A stretch of DNA of 64,000 nucleotides from Prorocentrum cordatum (Eukaryota > Sar > Dinophyceae > Prorocentrales > Prorocentraceae), in contig CAUYUJ010021137.1 in the NCBI GenBank assembly GCA_963575745.1, positions 407,335-471,334 on the forward strand, in the 5' to 3' direction. The notes beneath the pieces were generated by a model, which was given only the letters and a program-made list of their open reading frames with translations, searched no databases and was not told the origin of the DNA. Shown piece by piece: positions 41,465-52,600 of the stretch. Made by a program: the position numbers and the translations under genes. Each line of letters opens with the position of its first letter. Position 1 is the first letter of the stretch.

Positions 41465-43450
41465 CTACTGTAACGCTAAATGTACGCGCGGGTGAAACTT
41501 GCTGTCGTCTGAAAGATTAAGGTTTCCCTTGTAATCGGGGATATAGCCGAAAATTTTGGCAGGTTTCCCTGCGCCGAGGTGTGCCACATATGTAAGGACG
41601 GTTTGCATGGCCATATTATCCATGCCAAGTTCCCGTGTGAGGAGGCATTCAATGTATAGTGTGTGACGAGCATCAGGATACATCACAATTACCTCACGAG
41701 ATCCTGCCTTGACAACAATATGTCCTCTTTCAGGCACATTACGGATCACCGGGAAGGGGCCATTCCAGCCTCCATGGTCGTCCTTAGTGGCAGTGGGTCG
41801 GTGGTAATCGACCAAATCCCCTGCAGAACAAAGGCGAGCACCATCAGGAGTCGTTTTAGCCCTGAGAGCCCGATTTGTCTTGGCCACAGCAGTGGCCTGA
41901 GTTATAGCTTCTAGTCTGATTTCCCGTACACGACGTTCTCGTTCGTGTCCTGAAGTCTCGGGTCCCTTGGGAAAGTCAAGGGTATCGAGATCGGGAAGGA
42001 AGGAGGGCTGACGTCCTGTGTGTGCTTGGTATGGCGATACTCCGTTATAAAACGTAAAGGCATTAGTAACGGAGATGCCTTCCGCCAGTACTCTAGTGAA
42101 TACAACAGGGATGTGTCTATTCAGTTCTTCCTCAATCATATGGAGGACGCCTCTGAGGATGCCGTTCCGTGACTCAATTGAAGTCGCGCGTTGGCCAGGT
42201 ACTCGGATACGAAGTTCCGTGCCCTTGGCCATCATGGTTTTAGCGGCATCGTTATTCAGGGCGCCTTCTCCGTCTGAGTATAACAATTTGAAGGGTCCAT
42301 GATAGGCAATCCAGCAGTAGTGGTAGGCGTCAATGATAGTGTCACGTTCTCTGTCGGAAATTTCTAGGCCCGCTGCCAGGCGTATACAGCGATCCATAAT
42401 ATGAAATATGGTCCGCTTTTTGTAGAACATGAGGTCCATTTCACCTTCGTCAAGCCTGTTACCAGGAAGGCTCACCAAGGGTAGTGTTGAGTTTCCTGGA
42501 CGTTCCCATGCTCTGCGTTCCCGACAGGTATCGCAAACTTCCTTGATCATGTTCAGTCGAACGTTATCAAGCCCCACTTTGTCAAGGATTAGCCTCATCT
42601 TTGGTTCCTTCGCATGATACCATCGCAGATGTAGTTTTCGGAGTTCCTTTTTCACGACGTGAGGTTCGTGACTACGGAGACTCTGTAGACTGTGTTGGAT
42701 GTCGAATCTAGTCCAGTCGGGTAGTCGAGGAGCCCCAGAGCCGGTGGAGGCAAGAGGGTTCCTTGTAGCTCTCCGTAGTTGGTCCCCTGTGTTGACTGCA
42801 TCTGGAGGTGGTGGTACGCCTTGTAGGCGGCCCCGACGGGCCGCTACCTGTGGCGTTTCGCTAGAGGACGCAGAGGGCGTGTTTCCACGCTCGGGGGCGT
42901 CTTGTAGCATGTCGTAGCTGCTGGCACCAGATGTCGGATCGACGTTACCGAAGGATCGTGGTCGTGGTGGCCTGGCGTGTGCGCCTTGGCGGCCACCTGA
43001 AGCTGAAGCTTGGCACTCACCCGGTTTAGGTAAGGGTTTCCACCAAGCTGGCACGGTTTTACCTTCGGGGTCGTGATCGTCTGGAAGTTTAAATGGTTCA
43101 GCAAAACGACATTTACCAGGTTCGGTATCGAGGTGGTTCTTAACACCCTTGCTTCTCGTAAGATCCCTCTGGCATGCCGGACATGGCCAGTATACAGAGA
43201 TGGAATCATGATATTTACACTGTGTAGGGTCTCTGTTATGGCTAGGACTGTCCTTTCGGACGTTGTCGATGCATGCCGGGCAAGTGGCCACCTTTGGGAT
43301 GATACGATCACCGATGCGTCTCATACCTTCGCCTGGTTCAGCTTGATCGGGAAGGTCTGCAGGGTAAGCATGTGCGGTACTTATAGGCGCGTTTCCGCGC
43401 GAAGTGTCAATGGCTTTCGCCAGATAGACGGCTTCCACGAAGGCAGACTG
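41465..43450 (-). pseudogene. E1 zinc-finger region and integrase
   Basis: The minus frame enters from the E2 junction at 43450; codons upstream of that belong to the E2 LTR. Near the start are two Cys/His clusters (CPACIDNV...CKYH and CPACQRDL...H...C, 43300-43100). The integrase follows: HHCC-like HLRWYHA...CDTCRERRAW (42640-42520), then catalytic Asp at 42436 (GEMDLMF), Asp at 42274 (LYSDGEGA) and Glu at 42175 (SIESRNG). The Asp-Glu spacing of 32 residues is close to the usual D,D-35-E. A Copia-type C-terminal part (DLVDYHR...GGWNGPFPVI) continues to 41500. The catalytic triad is kept although the element is broken elsewhere. Confidence 0.85.
43446..43450. repeat. Target-site duplication of E2, left
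   Basis: GACTG directly before the LTR, identical to 61428-61432. Confidence 0.9.
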
Positions 43451-43646
43451 TGTGTATGGGGTTGAAGTACAAGAGTACAGAACCCCTGATCCGTTGGTAG
43501 AGAGATGGAGGGATAGATGGATATCTTTCCCTCCCAAGCGATCAAGGTACGATCGCTCCAACTCAGTACCTGAGCCCAAACGGCCAGGTGCGGGAGAGGT
43601 AAGGATAAGGAGTATATATGAAGGTATTACACGGGTTCCATACACA
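43451..43646 (-). repeat. E2 3' LTR
   Basis: 196 bp; begins and ends with the inverted 9-mer TGTGTATGG/CCATACACA. Same TATA-like AGTATATATG as the 5' LTR. Confidence 0.96.
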
Positions 43647-43658
43647 CCCCCCGTCCCG
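43647..43658 (-). other. E2 polypurine tract
   Basis: On the sense strand GGGACGGGGGG directly precedes the 3' LTR, the expected place of the plus-strand primer. Confidence 0.75.
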
Positions 43659-44395
43659 AATCCCGCCCGTGAAGGCAGGACTCGGGATCCGCAGGATGGA
43701 ATCCGTAACCTCTGAACTCCTTTACCTTAAGTCTAAAAGGCAGCTGGGCTAAAAGTCAGCGGAGCCCAGTTGCAAGTTGAGGTAAGAAGAGATACCTTGG
43801 GTCTCTTTTTCTTCTCCAGGCGTACTTTGCCGCCCCCCTCGGTGCGCCCCCCAAAACGCTTCGGCGCTCGAGGGAGGAGAAGAATGAGACAAAGGTAGGC
43901 GGAGAAAGAAGATCTGAGCACCAAGGCAACATGTAAACCGCCTCGCAAGATTTGCGAGGCAGGTGTTGCCACCAGCTAGCAGATTATTCTCGACGCAATA
44001 TTGTTAAATTGTTAAAATATACATGCTAAGATCGTGTTGACGAACACAATCTTGAAATCAAACACAAGTCTGCCTAAAAGCAAATGTATGCCAAGATCGT
44101 GTTGACGATCACGATCCTGAAAGACATGCAAATCTGTGTTAAAGCAAGTACCTGGCCAGGAGAAAAAAATGTCGTGTTGATGAACACGAAAATGATGTAT
44201 AAAAATATGTGGCGACTCCCGTTGGCGTTGCTCCTTAGGAGGCTGCCTCGGTGATCGCAAAAGATATCTATATGTGTGTATGGCCACTTGTGTGAAAGAT
44301 TGAAGCGGCCTGAAAGAATGCATTAGCCACCGCTCAAGGCGAACTTTGATGAATGGAAGTTCTGCTCTTGAGCAGTGGGCCTTGCGGCCGACTCA
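43659..44395 (-). other. E2 3' untranslated region with hairpins
   Basis: No ORF of note. Holds a GGTG-TTGC-CACC mini-palindrome (43972), an adjacent CCTCGCAA/TTGCGAGG hairpin (43941-43959) and three successive GTGTTGA-NNA-CAC-type hairpins (about 44030, 44096 and 44170), the first two about 65 bp apart. Confidence 0.65.
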
Positions 44396-44821
44396 CTACG
44401 CGTCGCCGTCCTTGTAGAACCTGCGGTCCCACACCCTCTGGCCGTTGTACGTCACGTAGCTTGTCGTAAACGTTTCCCAAGTTGTCCTCGGGATCCAGTT
44501 GCGGAACCAATCGTTGTACGTGATATCCTGGATGTACACATACTCGTCGTTGTTGATCGCAATGTAGATCCAACATTTGATGTAGTAACTCCAGTATCGA
44601 AGACCCCAATCGCTGTCCTCGAGATTGTGGCGCCAGTAAGCAGCGTAATCAGATGTACGTGCTCTCTTGGCGCGCGGCATCGCGGGCATGTAGTCCTCCG
44701 CGCCTGAGGCGCTGGATGCAGCGGCGTCGCCAGGAGCAGGGCGCGGCGGCGGGCGCGGCGGCGGCCGCGGCTCCATGGCGTCATCGGACTGTTGGGAGTG
44801 TGTATCTGGATCGGTTCTCAT
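44396..44821 (-). CDS. E2 ORF3, small aromatic-rich protein
   Basis: 141 residues, starting 50 nt after the ORF2 stop and in another frame. The N-terminal third is Pro/Arg/Ala/Ser-rich, followed by a basic patch (PRAKRARTS) that could act as a nuclear signal. The C-terminal half (residues 57-138) is dense in Trp, Tyr and Asp with a hydrophobic centre (YWSYYIKCWIYIAINN). No family recognised. The codon phase is clean to the stop and it lies within the LTR-bounded element, so it is probably a real element gene, expressed perhaps by reinitiation or a spliced RNA. The ATG chosen is the first in frame; a second at residue 16 is possible. Confidence 0.6.
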   Translation of the reverse strand: MRTDPDTHSQQSDDAMEPRPPPRPPPRPAPGDAAASSASGAEDYMPAMPRAKRARTSDYAAYWRHNLEDSDWGLRYWSYYIKCWIYIAINNDEYVYIQDITYNDWFRNWIPRTTWETFTTSYVTYNGQRVWDRRFYKDGDA

Positions 44822-44871
44822 CCCTGTACTACCCCCCCTCTGGTCAGTGTGTGACGGATCGAGGGAGCCTA

Positions 44872-46626
44872 TCAGCTCGTTGGCAATCGCGGCAAGCTTG
44901 CGCTGGGTGAACTGTTCACGGGTTCCGTCCCTCGAGGGAGAGAAACCGTAATCAGTCCGCGCGCCTGCCGCGTCTGCCTGTCAATGCGTCCCTCGTTCAG
45001 CCACCACTTTCTCCGACCAGCCTGTCCTGTCCTAATACTGACGTCAAGGATGTCCCACGCGTCGCGCATGTCCTCGACGCTCCAGGGCTTCTTGCCGACA
45101 TTCACGCGGGCTCCTGTCATCTGATGATGGAATCTGAGGTCGTTGAGAAAGCGTTGTATGAGATTGGCGAATGGGTAGTACAGAGGTCGGTCGTCCTCGG
45201 ATTCGCCCATTAATCTGCATTCGTGTGCAGGCGGGCTACCGGCTTCGACCCACTTCTGATACCTCTTTTTGAACGTATTGGCCAATCTCCGCAACTGATC
45301 TTTCTCTGTGCCTATGGGGGATCGCGCACCCGTCATAATGACATGTGCGCCATCCTTCATGTATCTCGCGACCTGGTCCTCGGACAACGTCGCCTTGATC
45401 CAGTTCGTCAACTTCTGGAGGTACGCGAGGTCACTCTGTGTGGCGGTGCTCTTACCTGCGGCGCCTACGGCCACAGTGTATTGCCAACATATATCACAGA
45501 GTGTGCCGTCACCTGTGACGATCCCGAGGGACAGATCTCGACCGCAATTGTTACAGAGCGGTATGGGATGCAAGATCGTCTCGGGGGCCCCTGCCGAAGT
45601 CAGGTGATCGCGGGATCCCCAGCGGGTGTCCTGACCGCGAGCGAGGCTCTGACCGATCTGATTGATCGCCTCACGATTGATCTCGGTGTTTGGTCTGGAA
45701 GCGATCGATCTGCTTAAACCCTCGATCTCGATCCGAGACAACCTTTCCCCTGGCAGTCCTTTGTGCTCTATCTTGACGTTGTCGGTATCCTCAGTACCGC
45801 CATGGCATACGTTCTCCTCACGAAGACGGCGAGCCTGCCTCTGCAAGGTAGCCTCGTTGTCGCCCTCCTCGCGCTTGAGTCCCGTCTGCTCGGCTATGAT
45901 ACGTACCATAGTCTCCTGATCGGGAGCTGCAGACGCAACACTGCCTGGGTCCTGGGGAATATCCTGCTCAGCGCCTTCTCGAGGCGCAGCAGGTGTTTCC
46001 ACCAGCTCTTCCCACACAGGAAACTCTGGATCACCGTATGTTGCAGTACAATTTTTGTATAGGTCACGCAATGCCTGAAGTGCAGGATGGTTGTCATGGA
46101 TGACTTCCTTGGCGAAATCTGGTAGCTCCACAATACTATATTTCAAGATGTTCTGGTATACTTTGGAAATCCATTGAAAGATGCCAGTGGTCGACTCCTC
46201 GATAGTCTCTGGGTCGAGGTAGTGTACCAACTTTTTGAAGAAATGATCTGCACCACAATTGGGTAAGTCACGTGCCCACTTGTGGGTATGATTGTAGTTC
46301 AATTGATATGACTCCGCATTCCATGCTTTCGATCCAAATCGAATTTCAAATTGTAAATGTGACTGAATTTTGTCCATTACGATTCTGTCTGCGCCACTGT
46401 GTATCTCGATGATCTGCCTCATCTTGATCATAGGCGAATCCACCAATAACGCCGATGTCCAACAATACACGCGGCAATCCTCAGACTGTCTAATCCATCT
46501 TGGATCCTCGTCGGGGTCGTGATCTGGATGGTCAAGGAAATTCGATGGCGGATCAATGATGTTATCGAGGATGCTTGCCTCGATCTGCTCTTCTGCTTGG
46601 ATGTCTGCCGAGAGGTCTGCCCTCAT
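44872..46626 (-). CDS. E2 ORF2, unknown protein with a CxxC...CxxC zinc motif
   Basis: 584 residues. It lies in the same frame as the polyprotein, 14 codons after its TAA, and those 14 codons read as coding sequence (VLTADEKAAND), so it may be made by stop-codon read-through as a C-terminal extension. Features: acidic start; a helix-rich section with Trp and Tyr; a charged coiled-coil-like region (ATLQRQARRLREEN); a zinc-ribbon-like CNNC...CDIC at about residues 353-373; a basic C-terminal third (KKRYQKWVEAG, GRRKWW) ending in a Ser/Pro tail. One mini-palindrome (45992) encodes part of ELVETPAA. No family recognised. Gag-, movement- or nucleic-acid-binding roles are all guesses. Confidence 0.65.
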   Translation of the reverse strand: MRADLSADIQAEEQIEASILDNIIDPPSNFLDHPDHDPDEDPRWIRQSEDCRVYCWTSALLVDSPMIKMRQIIEIHSGADRIVMDKIQSHLQFEIRFGSKAWNAESYQLNYNHTHKWARDLPNCGADHFFKKLVHYLDPETIEESTTGIFQWISKVYQNILKYSIVELPDFAKEVIHDNHPALQALRDLYKNCTATYGDPEFPVWEELVETPAAPREGAEQDIPQDPGSVASAAPDQETMVRIIAEQTGLKREEGDNEATLQRQARRLREENVCHGGTEDTDNVKIEHKGLPGERLSRIEIEGLSRSIASRPNTEINREAINQIGQSLARGQDTRWGSRDHLTSAGAPETILHPIPLCNNCGRDLSLGIVTGDGTLCDICWQYTVAVGAAGKSTATQSDLAYLQKLTNWIKATLSEDQVARYMKDGAHVIMTGARSPIGTEKDQLRRLANTFKKRYQKWVEAGSPPAHECRLMGESEDDRPLYYPFANLIQRFLNDLRFHHQMTGARVNVGKKPWSVEDMRDAWDILDVSIRTGQAGRRKWWLNEGRIDRQTRQARGLITVSLPRGTEPVNSSPSASLPRLPTS

Positions 46627-46668
46627 GTTGTCGTTCGCAGCTTTCTCATCTGCAGTAAGAACGATATT

Positions 46669-49600
46669 TTATATGTCCACGATTACGGTGATCAGTGGAT
46701 CATGCGATGATGCTGTACCCTGTCGAGGAATGTCGCCCGTCTGAGCGTTGTCCTCGGCAGGTGTGGCCACCAGCTCGTCTGGATCAGGTGTCCGTGGAGC
46801 GGGCCTTCTTGGTGGTGTGCGCGGAATACGTGGTCTATGGATGCTAGGCATTCCAAGGTATGGTAAGCTGCCGCTAACCTTGTGCTGCAGTATCTCCTCG
46901 CTGCATGATGTCGGGCCTTTCAGGACAGTCTCCATCCATGTTGGATCGATGGCGTGTTCTTCGATACGAATCGGTGATGCTAATACGACGCCCTTGAGGG
47001 GCATGCTTTTGTCATTATACCAGATATTTACCCATCGTAAACCGTAGTTGAGAATAGGTATTTGTACCGCAAAGAACTTGTCGAAGATGCCGAAATGGAT
47101 GATTGGACCATATATGTGTCCCTTGGACAAGGCAATCTTCGTATTGTGATTGCCTTTGGGCCAGTGGTTGTCGTAGTGGAAGCATTTGGTAGAACCCCAA
47201 TTCTTAATGACAATGAAGTCGCCCATTCGCACATCGTTAAATGCAGGACGACGATCCCAATCTTTTTGCATGATCTTTGATGTGATTGGCCGAAGAGCTT
47301 CACGACAATGTGATAATGCAATTAACCATTCTTTATCATCTGCTTTGTGATTGGTCTCCTGGATCATAGCGCGTACTATTTGCTCATCCAAGGCGTCCTC
47401 TGCGGATGTACGGCCAGCAGGGGTTTCCCCCGGCCTGGCCGAGGGTGCTGATGCTGGCGTCGTCCTTGGAGGCTCCATGTCGTGGTCGGGGTCGATAGGT
47501 GCCAATCCAGGCGGGTCGTCAATAAGTTCTCCAGGGAGGCAGGCGCAAATCTCGTACTTGCTCAATGGCTCTCTGGCTGCCAATGGCGGGTAGTCCCATG
47601 GGTCGCCATCTGGCCACAACTGCTGGCCATGCATGTGGTGTGGTTTGAGGCGGCGAATTGCAATAATTGCCGCAGCGGGTACCACGTCCTCAGTCATGAT
47701 AGCGCCCTGAGCACCCAACCAAAATCTGCAACCTGCTTTTGTGGCGATTTCCATGTTAATCACCAGCTCGACTTCGTTCTTGTAGCTGTTGAACTTGTAC
47801 GATTCCACTGAAGTATGTGGGTTCTTTTGAACATTGTTCAAATATGTGCTAGAACTGAAGAATGCCTCAGATCGCTGCGATGGTTTGTAATTTCTGTCTC
47901 TCTGAGAATGTGGTTCAACACATCCAGGAATGATCCCTGTCACCAATATGTTCTTCCAGGCGCGGGATGCTGTTCCATGATGGAGATACTTGATATCTGT
48001 CCACTGTAAGCTCTCCCATCCCATGTTCCATGGCTTTGAAGATGGGTTGACACAACTGTGACCACCAACGCACCGAATAGCAATGACGCTGTTCCAGTCA
48101 AAAGTACTGGGGTCACCTCCTTCAGGGATCGGCTTGGCATATATCTCGATTCTGTTTTTCTGCGGGTCAATATGCTTCTGGAACGCACGAATAATGAATA
48201 TCGGATAGTAGTCGTTCCAATCGGTGTATCCATCATTTTCACCGTCTTTCTTGAAATGTGCCACTGCCGCTTCCATGGATGGTCCATTGTGTCTTTCTTT
48301 GCTATCTCGGAATTTCCATTCAACCATTTCTTTAAATGATTTCCAATTGCTTGAAATCTTCCAATCATTCTTTGTTGTTTTGTCCCAGATATTAATACGT
48401 CTGTCATGCAATTGGTTGATCCAAAATTTTTTGTAGTGAACCTCGTGGCGTAACATAGTCGTGATGTCTTTACTCATGTATTTGTTTGTTCCCAGCCATT
48501 CTTCATCAATTAGCTCAGGACCATAACGTACATCGTCGTAATGTGGCAATGGTATCCATTTCCACTCTGGGAAACAACCAGATTGTGCGATGTCAGGCGC
48601 ATGAGCAATTACACTATCATCATGCAGTAGCTGCTCGTACCACTCCTGGTCTTCGATGCAGGCAAATCCATTGGTCGCTTTCGTGCCCCGCAACATTGGG
48701 CACATGTATGGATGGTCATCTTTGACTCCTGCTTGTAGCTTCCATTCGCGAATAGTGCATGAGTTGTCGAAGATCCCGAGCTTGCTGGTATCCTCGTGCA
48801 TGGAACGCTCACAGCTGTCCTGCCATGACAATATATTCATCTCATGTGGAGAAGGCTCCTCCTCAGCAGGAGTTGCCTCCAGCTCCATTGCCTCAAGGTC
48901 GGTGCCGTCATCAGGGATCGGTACCGCCTCAGCTTTTGCGAGCTGATCTGCTGGTTGTTGTTCTGCTTTAGGCTCTGGAGTCGATGGTTGCGACGCTTTT
49001 ATCGATTGCGGTCCAGGTTGCAGTGGATCAGGCAGTGGGCCTGGTGGGGCTGGCTGTGCTATGTCGTCAGCTGCCTTCCATACGGATGTAGGAACATTAG
49101 GGTCATGACCCAAAGCAACTCGATCCAGTGCATTCTGTTTGAAGAATGTTTTGCATGCCTCAATGTTCTTCTCGTTCTCGGCAGCTGGGCCGATGCGGTG
49201 AGAAGACAATCTGTTTTCTTCTGCAATGAGTCTTGATTTGGTCGCATTATCGTCTCCATCCAAGTCTTTGATCTGATGTAAGAATTGCTCGAATACAACC
49301 CAAGTAACTGCATGTGCATCTTCAACAGTTTTGACGATCTTGGGTTCTAGAAGTTCATCTTTTTCGAGAGAATGCCAAGATGCCCAAGCCCCAGGGTATT
49401 CTTTGATCAACAGCATAAGGTACTGGAATAAGTCGTTGTATGCCATAACCCATGGATCATTATCAGGCAGAGTTTGGTCAGGATCGCCAGGGTCAGGTGC
49501 TGGCGTACGTGTCGACCTTCCAGGAGTCGGCTCAGTCGTGTCGCCTGTCTCGGCAGGCAGTGATGCCGGCAATGTGCCCTCGGCACATGACGCCATCCAC

Positions 49601-52600
49601 GCACAATGAGCCATCTCGTTTGCCGTCTGTGTCATCAACGTTGTGAGGCTGAGGTCTCTTTTCCATTCGTTTGTCAACTTTTCTCTGAAGTCGAGGGCTG
49701 CCATGATTTCTTTGGCCTGTGTGTAGGCCTGTTTGTCCGTGACAGCAGTCAGCAATGGCGGCCTGAATGGATATGGCTGAGAAGGAAGAGACTGTATCAA
49801 GGCGCAAAAATTGCGATAGCATACTGCGTCGCAATATTGCGTTGTGAACATTGCCATGTCATGGTTGTTCTGTTTGGCGTGCCAAGCCTGTGGGGTAACC
49901 CTGTCGTGCGTATCCACCCAATGGTCGGATGGAAGAACAGTGATACCACGGTTCTGCATGATAGTGATCAAGTCGCTCGTGTGGTGATCAAAGTTCGGGT
50001 GTACGCCCCATTGCGCTGCTTTTCCAAGTCCCATGACCGTGGGGCAGCGAAAATACTGCATCACATCGACAAAACGTGAGACGTCCACGAGCACGTGCAC
50101 GGGCATGAGCGTCGGGACGCCGCCCTCACATTCCATCTTTTGGAGCTCGTGTACGTTGGTAGGAGCACGACTGTGATGTCGGCGCATGTCGATGGTGTTC
50201 TGTCCAGGATTGGCACATGCGATGTCGTTCGCACTCCATACTACCATGGCATTGAGTCCCCTGTGATAGTGTCTTTGTTTTATGGATGATGGGAAATCAT
50301 TGGCCCAGTATTCCCAGATGGTCTCGTTCAACTCGCGCCACTTCTTGATGGAAGCGTTGTCGCTTTGAAACATGAGGCCTCTGGCTTCGCGGATCTTCCT
50401 GATCATATTGCGCTGCTCGAGAGTGTTCTCAAACTGATTGTTGAGAAGAGCGTTGATACGGCTTTCCTCTTTCTCGAAACGTTGCTTGCGTAGTTCCTCC
50501 ATTCCGTATCGTACGCCTTCATAACCAGCTTCAGGCAAGAGAACGCAATCTTGACCCATCGGCGTATCATTCTGTCTGAACCATTCCCTGTAATTGCCAA
50601 AAGAGAATGCCCACATCATGATGTCGTCGCGGATCATGGTCGGCAGGTGCTCAAGAGTAGCGCCACCCATGTATTCCGCGCGGTTAAGGCACGGCATGAA
50701 TAGCGGTACGAGAGCAGTATTTGATGCTTTGGCGAGGTCGATTCTCTTCTGGGCAGCGTTGAGCTCGTCGATACCGAAGGTGGGGTACTTCTTGTGTTTT
50801 GCACCCTTAGCCCCTTTCTTCGGATGCATGATCCATGTTGAGTCCGTGTATAAGTTGGTCCATTTGTACGCATGACCCGATGGCCCAAATGCATGATGCA
50901 ATAGTAATCCCAAGTCCTCTTGTATGAGGGAGTGCCACCCATTGTCTGATAATAGGGTAGAAACCAAGCGACCACCACAGAAAGCACTGTATTTTGCGTG
51001 GTCCAGCTCAAATGGGTCAACATCATTGCCAGGAGTCATGCCAGGGTCATTCGAACCCATGTGGTCAGCAGCGTCGCCGAAGAAATCGTTGCCCTCGTTG
51101 TATGGTGTCCAACGATAGGTACGCTCTGTATCTTGTGGATCACCCAATATCGCCACCCAACCATTCGGATGGTCGGATGGTGTTGCCACCGTCTTGGGGT
51201 TTGATCCGATACTTCCAAAGCCTCCGCGCGCAGTCAACCATGTAGTAAACTTGCGGCGGAACTTCTTTGTTTGGGTAAGGTCGGAAAAAGCTCTCGTGTT
51301 GGTGACCAAGTTATCCTCGACGATATGACCGATGTGTCCAGATGTATCCGATGTCCTGGCGATGCCAGGTGGACGAGTAGGTAGCTTGGCCATTGCACGA
51401 TCAATTTTAGGAGCATAGCATGGCGTTACCAATCCATTCTGGTATACATCGGATGGTGCACTCAGACCATTGTTGTAATAGTTTTGCGTATCCGTAACGC
51501 TGTCCTCGGTGTATTGTCCCAGAACTGCACTGCCAATTTTGGACCAATCGTTGTGAATCATCATCCACTCCGTCTTCAGTATCATTGTAGTAAAGTTTGA
51601 TGGTGGACATTTGCGGTCTGATCCTGGGATCGTCGCATTCAAATGATCATGTAGTCCACGAACACTGTCTTGTACTGAAGGATTACGATTGAAAAGGCTG
51701 GAAATCATACACATAGCACGCATGAATGATAGCCACGGCGTAGCTGTGAACGTGTTGTACTCATAGTTGGCGTTGCCGCCGACGGATCCACTCTCGGTGC
51801 TGGCCCATTTCTTAGCCTCGACGGACGCGAAGCGGGCAAGTTCACGGATAGAAGACTCGTCGGGTACGCGGAGATCAAATTCTCCGCTCCGGTCGGCACG
51901 CCGTTGATGTATGCATATGTAACCATCTTCGGGATCACGAGGACGACCAGTTTGAGCGTGGTACGCGAAGCCCACGCGGTCATCGTCCCTGGCGTTCGGG
52001 TCGTACTCCTTGTCGTAGCCGATGGGCCAGCCGACGAGGTTGAGCGGCTGTGCCTGATCCATCTCGTGGATGGAGGGGTCGGGATTAGAACCGATCTCAC
52101 TTATTTTTGCCTCGCAAGCGGCAAACAGGATGCTTGTAAGCTTTGTAGCTCGAGTCGTAAAATTGCTGCGGTGTGAACGAATAATCAATGTCCTAGTTCT
52201 CTCTGCATCTCGTGGAGGTGAGGGAGGATGGCGGGGATGTCTACCGTGCGGTGAACGTGCGCGTGAACGAGGTGTGCGCGACGCAGTATCTGCGGCTGGT
52301 ACGCCAATGTGGTACATGCATGCACATAGTCCCTCGTGGTTGGCTTGCCCAACACACTGAAATCCGCATTCTGATCCTACATCGCCCCATCTTTCTTTTT
52401 CCGTCAGCAATATCTTGCATATTTCTGGGCATCCATTCAATTTAGGAGGTTCCGCTTCATGAGGTAAACCGTCGGGCCTCCGAGGCCCTCGTATCGGCGG
52501 ACATTGTATCGGAGTAACAGGAAAAATAAGCGAGTGTTCCAAGAGGTCCTTCCAAAGGTCTGCTTTCTTGGTCTCGAAATGTTTGGTCATCATATCTGCG

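Larger units (their letters stand above)
38694..43400 (-). repeat. Dispersed GAAA-loop mini-palindromes of E1, left part
   Basis: 14-bp palindromes of plus-strand form GC-NN-G-TTTC-C-N'N'-GC at 38694, 38870, 39477, 40264, 41165, 41559, 42877 and 43387. A shorter one is at 42455 (loop TTAC). The two N positions vary but always pair: GA/TC, TC/GA, CT/AG, AG/CT, GT/AC, CG/CG. On the sense strand the loop is GAAA, a GNRA tetraloop. The copies fall in different codon phases and also in the untranslated end. Confidence 0.8.
38691..43450 (-). mobile_element. E1: outer Copia-like retrotransposon, 3' half
   Basis: On the minus strand this holds the zinc-rich region, integrase, a linker and RT-RNase H of a Copia-type element (integrase before RT). 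It ends at 43450 because E2 is inserted there; the 5' half resumes at 61428. The left limit is set only at the last of the element's hairpin motifs. Confidence 0.83.
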
